Counted from the stretch's first letter, positions 20,512 through 30,477 are shown. The stretch is DNA of 64,000 nucleotides from Prochlorococcus sp. AG-412-I05 (GCA_003214855.1 QCLC01000007.1:1-64000); one strand, 5' to 3'. Made by a program: numbers and translations. Notes: a model not told the origin generated them from the sequence alone.

Positions 20512-21678
20512 TCAAGAACGAATTTGTACTGGCATCACCAAATACGTAAAGCCAATATCATCATCCTCTGGTGAAATAATTGCAGGTGTGGTTGGAGCAT
20601 TACAACGCAGTACAATGCGATCACTATCCATCACCTTCAAACCATCTAGAACATAACGAACATTAAAAGCAATCTGAACAGCATCCCCAGTAAATTCAGC
20701 GGATAGCGATTCAGAGCCACTGCCTACATCCTGAGCATCAGCACTAATTTGTAAAAGCTCAGAAATACTGTCACCACTAACTTTTACAACATTATTATGT
20801 TGATCAGCTAAGACAGCTATCCGTTCCAAAGCTGAAATAAAAGCACGCCGATCAACATCGAAGCTCCGAGCAAAACCATCAGGAATTAACTGACGATAGT
20901 TAGGATAAGTTCCGTCTAATGTTCGACTAGTTACCACTTGATCAGCCGCTAAAAATACCACTTGACCTTTATCACAAAACAAACTCACTTGATCATCACC
21001 ACGCCATCCACCGATCAAGCGCTCCACTTCCCGCAAAGAGCGAGAAGGAAGCGTTACCGCAAAATTCTCACCTTCATCATCCATCTCAGATGAGACCGTA
21101 GTCTCAACAGATAAGGCATCTGCCAAGCTTAAAACTGCAAGGCGATGACCATCAGTTGCCGCTGCTTCCATCGCTTTACCATCAAAATGCAAATGAACTC
21201 CTGTTAGTAACTGTTTGGCTTCATCTGAACTGCTAGCAAAAAGAGTTCCTCGAAGAGCTGTCAAAAGAGCCCTCGCATTAACCTTGACAGCCTTACCACT
21301 TTCAACAAGAGGTAATTCAGGAAAATCATCAGCAGACATCCCACGCATCTGATAACTCCCGCTTAAACTTTTGAGCTCTACCTGTTCACCAGCTTCATCA
21401 GTTGCCAAAGTGATAGGCGAATCACTTGAAAGTCTTGAAACAATTTCCCCTAATAGGCGCGCAGGCAAAGTAATCGCGCCACTGGATTCCACCGAGGCAG
21501 TCAATGACGTTTGAATACCAAGGCTCAGGTCAAAACCTGTGAGGCTGAGACGATCAGTACCAGCATCAGCAGTGAGAAGCACGTTAGCTAGCACCGGATG
21601 AGTAGGCCGTGAGGCCACGGCTCTGCTAACGAGCTGTAGTGCTGTATTGAGTTCAGCCTGTGAGCAAATCAGTTTCAT
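20512..21678 (-). CDS. dnaN: DNA polymerase III beta sliding clamp
   Basis: The beta clamp tethers DNA polymerase to its template. The 388-residue protein has the three repeated clamp domains; typical segments are LTGFDLSLGIQTSL, ATDGHRLAVLSL in the middle domain and the C-terminal TYLVMPVQIRS that ends nearly all clamps. It is the first gene left of the putative origin and reads away from it. dnaA is not adjacent, as is usual in cyanobacteria. Confidence 0.98.
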   Translation of the reverse strand: MKLICSQAELNTALQLVSRAVASRPTHPVLANVLLTADAGTDRLSLTGFDLSLGIQTSLTASVESSGAITLPARLLGEIVSRLSSDSPITLATDEAGEQVELKSLSGSYQMRGMSADDFPELPLVESGKAVKVNARALLTALRGTLFASSSDEAKQLLTGVHLHFDGKAMEAAATDGHRLAVLSLADALSVETTVSSEMDDEGENFAVTLPSRSLREVERLIGGWRGDDQVSLFCDKGQVVFLAADQVVTSRTLDGTYPNYRQLIPDGFARSFDVDRRAFISALERIAVLADQHNNVVKVSGDSISELLQISADAQDVGSGSESLSAEFTGDAVQIAFNVRYVLDGLKVMDSDRIVLRCNAPTTPAIISPEDDDIGFTYLVMPVQIRS

Positions 21679-21844
21679 TGAATCAATGTCACGACTAGAA
21701 CGAGAACGCTGAAGAGGTCTCCCACAATTTCACAAGCCAGCAAGAAGTGCAATGGCAGATCATTCTCATTCATAACCTCCCGGCTTTATTGATTAAATGA
21801 TTAAAAGAAATTAAAACAATCGTAGTAGTAGGGCTTGAGGAAAT

Positions 21845-21853
21845 CGTGGAAAA
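21845..21853 (-). promoter_or_regulatory. DnaA box candidate 1
   Basis: The minus strand reads TTTTCCACG, one mismatch from TTTTCCACA. It lies inside the dnaN-thrC gap at the composition switch. Confidence 0.5.
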
Positions 21854-21935
21854 TTTAAAAATCCTTTACGGTGACTGGACTCTAATGCTTAGAGACTTCT
21901 GGAAAGCACAGTTGGGTATGTGGAGGGATGGCTTT

Positions 21936-21944
21936 CTTTCCACA
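21936..21944 (+). promoter_or_regulatory. DnaA box candidate 2
   Basis: The plus strand reads CTTTCCACA, one mismatch from TTTTCCACA, about 90 bp from candidate 1 and in opposite orientation. Confidence 0.5.
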
Positions 21945-22031
21945 TTTTAATTAATTGGGGAAAATGCTGAGCTTTTTAAATGGTTTGGTTTTGGTTCCTT
22001 TCCCCCCAGCTTCAATAATGGTTTTAGCAAG

Positions 22032-22040
22032 ATTTCCACA
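22032..22040 (+). promoter_or_regulatory. DnaA box candidate 3
   Basis: The plus strand reads ATTTCCACA, one mismatch from TTTTCCACA, and lies 47 bp from the thrC stop. Confidence 0.5.
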
Positions 22041-22087
22041 GTCAGATTATAGATGGTCCATTCGAGCTGTTAATTGCTGTTTAATCC

Positions 22088-23194
22088 TCAAAAACCCATG
22101 ACACGAGCCACAGTGGTTAGATCTGGATTTAGATCTGCATGAAATGTTGCATCGTTGTTATTGATGGCACAATCTGGATCTTTTAAACCGTTTCCAGTAA
22201 GTACACATACAACAGTTGCCCCTGAAGGGACTTCAGAAGCACGTTTTAATAACCCTGCTACAGAAGCAGCACTAGCAGGTTCACAGAAAATGCCTTCCTC
22301 GCGACCAAGTAATTTGTAAGCTTCTATTATTTTTTCATCTGAAACATCAAGAAAGGCTCCATTGCTGCTTGATTTTGCAGCAATGGCTTTTTCTTTGTTG
22401 ACTGGGTTACCTATTCTAATTGCGGTTGCAATTGTATTTGGATTGTTTACGGTTTGATTGAAAACCAATGGAGCAGAGCCACTTGCTTGGAATCCCATCA
22501 TTTTTGGTAGAAGTTGACATCTTCCGGCTTGTTTGTATTCTTGAAAACCCATCCAATAAGCAGTGATGTTGCCAGCATTACCCATTGGGATGCACAGCCA
22601 TTCAGGCGCTTCTCCGAGAGCATCAACAATTTCAAAGGCTGCAGTTTTTTGACCTTGAAGCCTGTATGGGTTGACGGAATTCACCAGAGTTACTGGGTAT
22701 TTCAAGGCCATTTCTTGAACGATGTCGAGAGCACGATCAAAATTGCCTCGAATTGCCAGCACCTCGGCGCCATAAACTAAAGCTTGAGCTAACTTTCCTT
22801 GCGCTACATAACCGTCTGGAATTAATACAAAAGCACGCATACCAGCGCGTCTTGCATATGCAGCAGCAGCAGCAGAGGTGTTGCCTGTACTGGCACATAT
22901 GACTCCTTCACAATTCGCTTCTTTGGCCTTGCTGATCGCCATCGTCATGCCTCGGTCCTTAAAGGATCCTGTGGGGTTGAGGCCGTCGTATTTCACGTAG
23001 ACCTTGACTCCCCTGCCAATCTGTTCAGCTATGCAGTTGACAGGGATCAATGGCGTCGCTCCTTCTTTGAGAGTCACGACAGGTGTGGTCTCGCTTACCG
23101 GTAACCAGGATCTATACGCTTCTATTAGCCCAGGCCAATTTTGCATCACAGGGGCTGTGGCGATAGCTGGAGGGAGGTTCTGGCTTAGGGACAC
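22088..23194 (-). CDS. thrC: Threonine synthase
   Basis: Converts O-phosphohomoserine to threonine with PLP. The 368-residue product has the PLP lysine in NPTGSFKDRG (Lys about 79), CASTGNTSAAAAAYA, and the phosphate loop MGNAGNITAYWMG. Start is GTG 23194. It reads towards the putative origin, against the fork on that side. The DUF1400 gene lies 34 bp upstream on the same strand. Confidence 0.95.
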   Translation of the reverse strand: MSLSQNLPPAIATAPVMQNWPGLIEAYRSWLPVSETTPVVTLKEGATPLIPVNCIAEQIGRGVKVYVKYDGLNPTGSFKDRGMTMAISKAKEANCEGVICASTGNTSAAAAAYARRAGMRAFVLIPDGYVAQGKLAQALVYGAEVLAIRGNFDRALDIVQEMALKYPVTLVNSVNPYRLQGQKTAAFEIVDALGEAPEWLCIPMGNAGNITAYWMGFQEYKQAGRCQLLPKMMGFQASGSAPLVFNQTVNNPNTIATAIRIGNPVNKEKAIAAKSSSNGAFLDVSDEKIIEAYKLLGREEGIFCEPASAASVAGLLKRASEVPSGATVVCVLTGNGLKDPDCAINNNDATFHADLNPDLTTVARVMGF

Positions 23195-23228
23195 CTACAG
23201 AGAGCAGTGTTTAGAAGGAATCTAAGCC

Positions 23229-23816
23229 TTAAGGCTTAGATTCCTTAAGACCGTCTAGTGGGGAATCAGAAAAGAATTTCACTAGACCAGCGATTGATTC
23301 AGCTTTTTGCATGATTCCAAAGAGAGCCGGTAGGTTTACTGTCATTGTTTGGTTGGGATAGGCTTGTAGAAAGTGGATGGCATTAAGATCGCCCTTTCCT
23401 ATTTGCATGCCATTGATGACTCCAGCTCTGAATGCTGGAACGCTTATCGAAGGGTTTGGCACGTTGAGAGGGTAGATGATTTTGGATATGCGGTTGATGA
23501 TTACGTTGCCAATGCGGGTTGTCATTAATCGACTGGTAAGCCCTATAGGAAGTTCTATCTTTTTATTGAGGAGCTTGGAAACAGTTTCTGGGTTTTGTCG
23601 ACTGAATTTCAGGGCATCTTTTAAAAGGCCTCTGGCTTTTCCTGTTTTTGCTAGATATTCCAAATCTGACACTGAGATTGAGCGGCGGAAGGCACCACTC
23701 ACGAAGGCCACTTGTTTGGCTGCTTCTGCTTTCGGCATCGTTGAAAACAGACTTAATCCCAAACCTAGGCAGATAGCCATGAGAAATCGGTAAGAATGTT
23801 TTTTGGATTGATTCAT
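23229..23816 (-). CDS. Exported DUF1400-type protein without hydrolase domain
   Basis: The 195-residue protein has a clear signal peptide (basic MNQSKKHSYRF, hydrophobic LMAICLGLGLSLFS, cleavage likely after AEA near residue 32), then a helical region with the DUF1400 pattern: ISVSDLEYLAKTGKARGLLKDALKF followed by LNKKIELP. DUF1400 normally precedes an alpha/beta hydrolase in cyanobacteria, but here the protein stops before any hydrolase fold. It may act alone outside the cytoplasm; the function is unknown. A fuller DUF1400-hydrolase is encoded at 30477-31994. Confidence 0.8.
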   Translation of the reverse strand: MNQSKKHSYRFLMAICLGLGLSLFSTMPKAEAAKQVAFVSGAFRRSISVSDLEYLAKTGKARGLLKDALKFSRQNPETVSKLLNKKIELPIGLTSRLMTTRIGNVIINRISKIIYPLNVPNPSISVPAFRAGVINGMQIGKGDLNAIHFLQAYPNQTMTVNLPALFGIMQKAESIAGLVKFFSDSPLDGLKESKP

Positions 23817-23840
23817 TAGTGAACCCTTTAGTCACAGAAT

Positions 23841-25730
23841 TTAGGGTGAAACTCCTGCTGCTACCTTGACAAGACGGACAACACCACGTTCGGCGAGACC
23901 CTGCGCAACTTTTATACCCATTTTGTGGGTGTTAGGTTCGCGGATCAGTCTTGGTAGGCGGCTGAGGACTAGTTCAGGAGTGAAGCCTGGCAGGTTTTGC
24001 AAGATAGCGATCAGTTGCCGAATTGGTTCTAAATCAAGCAGTGATTCATCGTCAGAATTTTCAGATTCCGAACCAAAGGCTATAAGTGGAGGTTGCAAGG
24101 ATCGAGGTAGGTTACGACCCAGACGTTGAAATGTTTGCCAGCCAAAGGCGTCAAGGCGGTTGATTAGTGCTTCAACAAGTTGCTCTCTTAAGAGACCACC
24201 GTTAATTGAGAAGAGGAAATCGATGACCTGATCCATTAAGTTGTCCAAGTCGAGCTGGGCTTGGCTTGCTGCACTTGCTACAAGGTTTTCTAGTCGAGTC
24301 CAGCGGAAGATTTCTCCGTCAAACAGCATTTCTTTGAGGCTTTGGCGTAATTGAGGGTCGGGATCTTCCATGAGGCGTCGAGCGAAGTAAGGATAAGCGG
24401 CACCAAGAATTTTGAATTCGGAATCTACGCTTAATGCGATGCCTTCAAGTGTTATTAGTGAACGAATAATTAATGCGTAGTATGGAGGTACCTTGAAAGG
24501 GAACTTGTACATTACCCCAGAGAGGTCATCAGTTACGCTTTTGAAATCAAGGCGACTTACACCCATCTCCAGAGCTTGGCTGAAGACACTTTCAAACGCG
24601 GGTACAATTGGTTCGAGATTGACATCCTCTGCTAGAAAACCGAGCTTTACAAAATCACGTGAAAGGTTGTTGAAATTACGGTTTACCAGATGTACCACTG
24701 CTTCAATTAAGCCTGTACGTGATTCTCGGCTCACCTCACTCATCATTCCAAAATCGAGGTAGCAGAGTCGCCCATCGGCCAGAGCAAGAAGGTTGCCTGG
24801 ATGTGGATCAGCGTGGAAAAAACCGTGTTCCAGCAACTGTTGCAAGCTGCAGTTAACTCCGACTTCAACCATATTATTGGGATCGATTCCTAGCTCTCTC
24901 ACTGCCTCTAGATTAGTGAGCTTTACTCCATCAATCCATTCCATTGTAAGTACTCGACGGCTAGTCGCTTGTCGATAGATTATTGGTACAGCGATGCGTT
25001 GATTATGGCTGTGAAGTGTGCGGAAACGCTCTGCATTGGCAGCTTCATTGAGATAATCCATCTCTTCAAATACTCTTCGGCCTAGCTCATCAATCAGCGC
25101 CACAAGATCACTACGTATCAATCTCACATTCCTTTTTAGCCATGCGGCAATGTTCCGTACGATGTAGAGATCAAGGGTGATTTGTTCACGAAGTCCTGGT
25201 CGTTGTACCTTGACGGCCACCTGTTGACCTCCTTTGAGTACGCCTCGGTGGACCTGTCCTAGAGATGCGGCAGAGATGGGCTCTTTGTCGAGTTGTTCGT
25301 AAATCTCTTCGATTGGTGCTTCAAGGTCTTCTTCTATGCAGGCCATAGCCAAAACACTTTCGAAGCCTGGCAATTGGTCTTGAAGTTGTGAAAGCTCTTC
25401 CAGTAGTACTGGTGGTACGAGATCTGGTCGACTGGAAAGAGCTTGTCCGGCCTTAATGAAAGCAGGGCCAAGTTCTACCAAAAGTTCCGCAAATTCTCGT
25501 GCTCGATCCCGAGCACGATTGGCATCGTTCAGTAAGCCAAAAACTTTGTCCCCTGCTAAGCCAATCAGGAAGAGACCAATTGGTAGAAGTGTTTGCCATA
25601 GTCGGCTCAACAGGCGCTGTGGATGGCCGGCATAAATTCTGGTAATTGCAGCAGGATCGTATTCAAGTAGGCCTGCCGCCTCGATGAAATCCCCGAGTTC
25701 TGTTTCCATCCTGAGTGGGGTCTTGATCAT
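23841..25730 (-). CDS. AarF/ABC1/UbiB family atypical kinase
   Basis: The 629-residue protein carries the ABC1 signature KxGQ in LGPAFIKAGQALSSR, the Ala-rich nucleotide loop near ISAASLGQVHRG, VAVKVQRPG (Lys) and the HADPHPGNLLAL and YLDFGMMS catalytic segments. C-terminal hydrophobic and helical parts follow. Cyanobacterial and plastid members (ABC1K) affect prenylquinone metabolism; the exact substrate is unknown. ATG 25730 is preceded by an AGAAGG-type ribosome site. It is divergent from recN with a 58-bp gap. Confidence 0.93.
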   Translation of the reverse strand: MIKTPLRMETELGDFIEAAGLLEYDPAAITRIYAGHPQRLLSRLWQTLLPIGLFLIGLAGDKVFGLLNDANRARDRAREFAELLVELGPAFIKAGQALSSRPDLVPPVLLEELSQLQDQLPGFESVLAMACIEEDLEAPIEEIYEQLDKEPISAASLGQVHRGVLKGGQQVAVKVQRPGLREQITLDLYIVRNIAAWLKRNVRLIRSDLVALIDELGRRVFEEMDYLNEAANAERFRTLHSHNQRIAVPIIYRQATSRRVLTMEWIDGVKLTNLEAVRELGIDPNNMVEVGVNCSLQQLLEHGFFHADPHPGNLLALADGRLCYLDFGMMSEVSRESRTGLIEAVVHLVNRNFNNLSRDFVKLGFLAEDVNLEPIVPAFESVFSQALEMGVSRLDFKSVTDDLSGVMYKFPFKVPPYYALIIRSLITLEGIALSVDSEFKILGAAYPYFARRLMEDPDPQLRQSLKEMLFDGEIFRWTRLENLVASAASQAQLDLDNLMDQVIDFLFSINGGLLREQLVEALINRLDAFGWQTFQRLGRNLPRSLQPPLIAFGSESENSDDESLLDLEPIRQLIAILQNLPGFTPELVLSRLPRLIREPNTHKMGIKVAQGLAERGVVRLVKVAAGVSP

Positions 25731-25740
25731 CCCCCCCTTC

Positions 25741-28700
25741 TAAACGAACCGTGCTGCCGCTACGGTCGGAATCATCACAGGGCTGGACGTGCTCACCGGT
25801 CTGCTGCTGCAGAACATCGCACTGATCGAGAGTCTTGAACTGGAGTTCAGCTCTGGCTTTACGGTGCTTACCGGCGAGACCGGCGCAGGCAAGTCGATCC
25901 TTCTCGATGCCCTCGATGCGGTGCTGGGTGGAGCGCAGGGGGCCGGCGGTGTTCGTTTGCTGCGCGCTGGTTCTGATCGAGCCAGGATCGAAGCTGCGTT
26001 TCAACTCAGCCCTGCGCTTGAACAGTGGTTGATCGAGGCTGAGTTTGACCCTGAAGAGGAGCTCCTGATCAGCCGTGAATGGAAACGGCAGGAGAGTGAT
26101 CGCTTCTCCAGTCGCTGCCGGCTGAACGGCAGCACGGTGAATCGTCAGCAGTTACTTGAGCTCAGACCGCTGCTGATTGATCTCACTGTTCAGGGCCAGA
26201 TCCAGTTGTTGTCGCGTGCGGGGCAGCAACGGTTATGGCTGGACCGTCTCGGTGGTTCTTCGCTGGCAGAGGTCAAGGCACAGGTGGCTGATGCCTGGAC
26301 GGACTGGCGCGTTGCTGCAGATGCCCTGATGGCTCTCGAGCAGGAACAGCAGCGTTCCGAACAGGAGCGGGCTGAACAGGAGGAGCAGTTGGAGCAGCTT
26401 CAAGCTGCTGATCTCGAGGATCCAGACGAGCAGCAGCGGCTGGAGCAGGATCAGGATCGCCTCGTTCATGGCGTGAGGCTTCTCGAGGGTCTGGCCCTGC
26501 TGTTTGGGCGTCTCCGCGATGGTGCGGATCAGGGGCCCTCTCTGCAGGATCACTTCTCGGCGTCCATCCAGGAGCTGCAGGCCATGGCCCAGCTGGATGG
26601 TTCCCTGGAGCCGCTGCGGGATCAGGCTCTGGATCTCGGGGCCGGTGTTGACGCCTTGCTGCGCTCCCTCGATCAATACGGTCTGGCGCTCGAGAGCGAT
26701 CCAGATCATCTGGAGCGGATCCAAGAGCGCCTGTCGGTTCTAAAACGCCTGCAGCGCCGCTATGGCCTTGATCTGGCCGGTTTGATTCAGCGTCGCGATG
26801 ACCTGCTTCAGCGTCTGGGTGCTGAAGGATTCGCGGCTGATCTCGCCTGCCTGCATCAGGACGAGAACAACCGACGCCAGAGCCGTGATCAAGCCAATGC
26901 GGCGTTGCATCGCGAGCGTTCCAATGCAGCGGAGGCTCTGGAGGCCTCGTTGCTTGAGTTGTTGTCCCCTATGGGCCTGGCCAACGTGCGTTTCAAGGTG
27001 GATCTCACCCCCTGTGATCCCGCTGACCATGGTGCGGATGCTGTCCAATTCCTGTTTTCTGCCAATCCCGGCCAACCGATGGCACCGCTGACGGAGGTGG
27101 CGTCCGGCGGTGAGATGTCCCGTTTTCTGCTGGCGCTCAAGACCACCCTTGCCGCAGTCGACGGGTCTAGCACGCTGTTGTTTGACGAGATTGATGCTGG
27201 CGTCAGTGGACGCGTCAGTGGAGCGATGGCGGATCTTCTTCAGACCCTGGCGCGTCAACGCCAGGTGTTTTGCGTCACCCACCAACCGCTCGTGGCGGCC
27301 GTGGCCGATCACCATTTCCGGGTCAGTAAGCATGTGCAGGACGGCGTGACCCACTCGCGAGTGTCCCGACTGCGGGACACTCAGGAACGCCGCCAGGAGC
27401 TAGCTGACCTCGCTGGTGGCGATCAGGCGGATGCCTATGCAGCGAGCCTGCTGGACCAGCGAACAGCTTGAAGGTTTCGGTTCTTCCTAAGCTCTTGAGC
27501 TTTCCAACGGGTCCTGATGGCGCGAGCTGCTGCCAAGATCGCTGAATCAGCTGTCCCGCTGGCGACTCAGGACGATGTGATTCGCGTGAGGGGTGCCCGG
27601 CAGCACAACCTCAAGAACGTCGACCTCACCATCCCCCGCAACAAGCTGGTGGTGTTTACCGGAGTCAGTGGCAGCGGCAAGAGTTCGCTGGCCTTCGACA
27701 CGATCTTTGCGGAGGGACAACGCCGCTATGTCGAAAGTCTGTCGGCCTATGCCCGGCAGTTCTTAGGGCAGGTGGATAAGCCCGATGTCGATGCGATCGA
27801 GGGTCTCTCGCCGGCGATCTCGATCGACCAGAAATCCACCAGTCACAACCCGCGGTCCACGGTGGGCACCGTCACGGAGATTCAGGACTACCTCCGTTTG
27901 CTGTTCGGTCGCGCTGGCGAACCCCATTGCCCCAAATGCGGCCGCTCGATTAAGCCGCAGAGCATCGACGAGATGGTCGATCAGATCCTTCTGTTGCCGG
28001 AAGGGACCCGCTATCAGTTGTTGGCGCCGGTGGTGCGCGGCAAGAAGGGCACCCACACCAAGCTGATCAGTGGCCTGGCAGCAGAGGGTTTCGCTCGGGT
28101 GCGCATCAACGGTGAGGTGCGCGAGCTGGCCGACAACATTGAGCTGGACAAGAACCACAGCCACAACATCGAAGTGGTGGTCGATCGTCTTGTCGCCCGT
28201 GAGGGGATCCAGGAACGGCTGACCGATTCCCTCCGCACGGCCCTCAAACGCGGCGATGGTTTGGCGCTGGTGGAGGTCGTGCCCAAGAAGGGTGAGGAAC
28301 TTCCCGACGGCGTTGAGCGGGAGCGTCTCTATTCCGAGAACTTCGCCTGCCCGGTGCATGGCGCTGTGATGGAGGAACTGTCGCCACGGCTGTTTTCCTT
28401 CAACAGCCCCTATGGCGCCTGTGAGGCTTGCCATGGCATTGGCCATCTGCGCAAATTCACCGTGGACCGGGTGATTCCGGATCCATCCCAGCCGGTGTAC
28501 TCCGCTGTTGCTCCCTGGGCGGAAAAAGACAACAGCTATTACTTCTCACTGCTCTATTCAGTGGGTGAAGCCTTTGGCTTTGAGATCAGGACCCCATGGA
28601 ATGAGCTCACGGACGAACAGCGGGATGTGCTGCTCAATGGAAGCCGCGAACCGATTCTGATTCAGGCCGACAGCCGGTATCGCAAGGGCAAAGGGGGGTA

Positions 28701-28860
28701 TACCCGCCCGTTTGAGGGCATTCTTCCAATCCTTGAGCGGCAGTTCCGTGATGCCAGCGGAGAAGCCCAGCGCCAGAAGTTGGAGAAGTACCTCGAGCTG
28801 GTTCCTTGTGAAGCCTGTGGCGGTCAGCGGCTCCGACCCGAAGCCCTGGCGGTGAAGGTG
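25741..28860. other. GC-rich tract covering recN and the first half of uvrA
   Basis: G+C in single 60-base lines is 41 at 25921, 37 at 28381 and 34 at 27601, against 29 at 29161 and 21 at 30241 later in the same uvrA gene. Leucine codons change from mainly CTG/CTC to TTG/CTT/TTA near 28900. The left edge falls close to the gap between the ABC1 kinase gene and recN. The change inside one intact gene suggests allelic replacement by recombination with a GC-richer relative, such as a marine Synechococcus; this is inference. Confidence 0.75.
25789..27471 (+). CDS. recN: DNA repair protein RecN
   Basis: SMC-like ATPase of double-strand-break repair. The 560-residue protein has Walker A GETGAGKS near residue 33, long Gln/Glu-rich coiled coils (about 165-240 and 280-370), and the C-terminal ABC part with SGGEMSRFLLALK and LLFDEIDAGVSGRV (Walker B). 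Start is GTG 25789, giving MLTGLLLQNIALIE. Codon use is strikingly GC-rich compared with flanking genes. Confidence 0.96.
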   Translation: MLTGLLLQNIALIESLELEFSSGFTVLTGETGAGKSILLDALDAVLGGAQGAGGVRLLRAGSDRARIEAAFQLSPALEQWLIEAEFDPEEELLISREWKRQESDRFSSRCRLNGSTVNRQQLLELRPLLIDLTVQGQIQLLSRAGQQRLWLDRLGGSSLAEVKAQVADAWTDWRVAADALMALEQEQQRSEQERAEQEEQLEQLQAADLEDPDEQQRLEQDQDRLVHGVRLLEGLALLFGRLRDGADQGPSLQDHFSASIQELQAMAQLDGSLEPLRDQALDLGAGVDALLRSLDQYGLALESDPDHLERIQERLSVLKRLQRRYGLDLAGLIQRRDDLLQRLGAEGFAADLACLHQDENNRRQSRDQANAALHRERSNAAEALEASLLELLSPMGLANVRFKVDLTPCDPADHGADAVQFLFSANPGQPMAPLTEVASGGEMSRFLLALKTTLAAVDGSSTLLFDEIDAGVSGRVSGAMADLLQTLARQRQVFCVTHQPLVAAVADHHFRVSKHVQDGVTHSRVSRLRDTQERRQELADLAGGDQADAYAASLLDQRTA

Positions 28861-30477
28861 GGTCCTTATCGGATTACTGAGCTCACTTCTATCAGTGTGG
28901 CGCTGACTCTTGAACGCATCGAAAAGCTTATGGGCGTTGGTGCAGCCAATGGGGCTGAGCCTTTGCTCAATTCACGTCAGATCCAGATCGGTGATTTGGT
29001 CTTGCGTGAGATTCGTATGCGTCTTCGTTTTCTTCTCGATGTTGGGCTCGAATATCTCAGTTTGGATCGACCCGCGATGACCTTATCTGGCGGCGAGGCT
29101 CAGAGGATTCGTTTGGCGACACAGATCGGCGCTGGTCTTACGGGGGTGCTTTATGTGCTTGATGAACCAAGCATTGGTTTGCATCAGCGGGACAATGATC
29201 GTTTGTTAGCCACGCTCAGACGTTTAAGGGATCTGGGTAACACTTTATTGGTGGTAGAACACGATGAGGACACCATTCGCGCTGCTGACCATCTTGTCGA
29301 TATTGGTCCAGGGGCAGGGGTGCATGGGGGTCATATTGTTGTTGAAGGATCTTTGGATCATCTGTTGATGGCTGAAGAATCTTTGACAGGTGCATATCTC
29401 AGTGGCCGCCGCTCTATTCCTACACCTAGAGAGAGGAGAGAAGGAAGCAGTCGCAGGCTTCGTTTGATTGATTGTGATCGCAATAATCTTAAAAATCTCA
29501 CCGTAGATTTTCCTTTAGGGCGACTCGTTGCGGTCACAGGAGTCAGTGGTAGTGGTAAAAGCACTTTGGTGAATGAGTTGCTTCATCCTGCCTTAGATCA
29601 CAGTTTGGGTTTCAAGGTGCCTTTTCCTCAAGGCTTGGGCGAGTTGCGAGGTGTCAATGCGATCGACAAGGTGATCGTGATTGACCAGTCTCCAATCGGC
29701 CGTACACCGCGTTCTAATCCAGCCACCTACACCGGTGCGTTTGATCCGATTCGTCAGGTCTTTGCTGCTTCCGTTGAGGCAAAGGCTCGTGGTTATCAGG
29801 TGGGTCAGTTTAGTTTCAATGTGAAAGGTGGTCGCTGTGAGGCTTGTCGGGGTCAAGGGGTGAATGTGATTGAAATGAACTTTTTGCCAGATGTTTATGT
29901 TCAGTGCGATGTCTGCAAAGGTGCTCGATTTAATCGGGAGACTTTACAGGTCACTTACAAGGGAAACACCATTGCAGATGTTTTGCAGATGACGGTTGAG
30001 CAGGCTGCTGAGGTTTTTTCTGCTATTCCCCAGGCGGCTGATCGATTGCGCACGTTGGTTGATGTGGGACTTGGATATGTGAAGTTAGGTCAGCCTGCGC
30101 CCACGCTTTCAGGTGGTGAAGCTCAACGTGTGAAGCTTGCTACCGAGCTCTCAAAGCGCGCTACTGGAAAAACCCTTTATTTGATTGATGAACCAACCAC
30201 TGGCCTCAGTTTTTACGACGTGCATAAGTTGATGGATGTTATGCAGCGTCTTGTTGATAAAGGAAATTCAATTATCGTGATAGAACACAACTTGGATGTA
30301 ATTCGTTGTTCTGATTGGATTATTGATCTTGGCCCTGAAGGAGGAGATTGTGGTGGCGATCTTCTGGTCACGGGGACTCCAGAAGAGGTTGCATCCCATC
30401 CCACTAGCCATACGGGGCATTATCTCAAGACGGTGTTAGCGAAGCATCCTCCTGAGACTGTGTCTGTTGCAGCTTGA
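27517..30477 (+). CDS. uvrA: Excinuclease ABC subunit A
   Basis: Damage-recognition ATPase of nucleotide excision repair. The 986-residue product has two ABC modules: Walker [10 protein letters not shown] near residue 49 and GVSGSGKST near 676, with LSGGEAQR signatures near 523 and 863. Zinc-finger cysteine pairs are seen ([13 protein letters not shown] with CDVCKG). The reading frame is intact, but the first 450 codons are GC-rich and the rest AT-richer, pointing to a recombinant gene. The stop overlaps the next gene's ATG (TGATG). Confidence 0.98.
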   Translation: MARAAAKIAESAVPLATQDDVIRVRGARQHNLKNVDLTIPRNKLVVFTGVSGSGKSSLAFDTIFAEGQRRYVESLSAYARQFLGQVDKPDVDAIEGLSPAISIDQKSTSHNPRSTVGTVTEIQDYLRLLFGRAGEPHCPKCGRSIKPQSIDEMVDQILLLPEGTRYQLLAPVVRGKKGTHTKLISGLAAEGFARVRINGEVRELADNIELDKNHSHNIEVVVDRLVAREGIQERLTDSLRTALKRGDGLALVEVVPKKGEELPDGVERERLYSENFACPVHGAVMEELSPRLFSFNSPYGACEACHGIGHLRKFTVDRVIPDPSQPVYSAVAPWAEKDNSYYFSLLYSVGEAFGFEIRTPWNELTDEQRDVLLNGSREPILIQADSRYRKGKGGYTRPFEGILPILERQFRDASGEAQRQKLEKYLELVPCEACGGQRLRPEALAVKVGPYRITELTSISVALTLERIEKLMGVGAANGAEPLLNSRQIQIGDLVLREIRMRLRFLLDVGLEYLSLDRPAMTLSGGEAQRIRLATQIGAGLTGVLYVLDEPSIGLHQRDNDRLLATLRRLRDLGNTLLVVEHDEDTIRAADHLVDIGPGAGVHGGHIVVEGSLDHLLMAEESLTGAYLSGRRSIPTPRERREGSSRRLRLIDCDRNNLKNLTVDFPLGRLVAVTGVSGSGKSTLVNELLHPALDHSLGFKVPFPQGLGELRGVNAIDKVIVIDQSPIGRTPRSNPATYTGAFDPIRQVFAASVEAKARGYQVGQFSFNVKGGRCEACRGQGVNVIEMNFLPDVYVQCDVCKGARFNRETLQVTYKGNTIADVLQMTVEQAAEVFSAIPQAADRLRTLVDVGLGYVKLGQPAPTLSGGEAQRVKLATELSKRATGKTLYLIDEPTTGLSFYDVHKLMDVMQRLVDKGNSIIVIEHNLDVIRCSDWIIDLGPEGGDCGGDLLVTGTPEEVASHPTSHTGHYLKTVLAKHPPETVSVAA

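Larger units (their letters stand above)
21679..22087. other. Putative chromosomal replication origin (oriC)
   Basis: This 409-bp gene-free stretch lies next to dnaN, exactly where strand composition switches from A/C-rich (left) to G/T-rich (right) on the + strand. It contains three DnaA-box candidates, each one mismatch from the cyanobacterial TTTTCCACA consensus (21845-21853 on the minus strand; 21936-21944 and 22032-22040 on the plus strand), and an AT-rich run at about 21788-21820 that could unwind. No ORF of note is present. Origin placement next to dnaN is established for Prochlorococcus; the exact start sites are inference. Confidence 0.8.

Noticed and set aside
26740..27354. Long antisense open frames over recN and uvrA (204 and 227 codons)
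   Set aside because: High GC at third positions creates long antisense frames; the sense proteins are clear family members.
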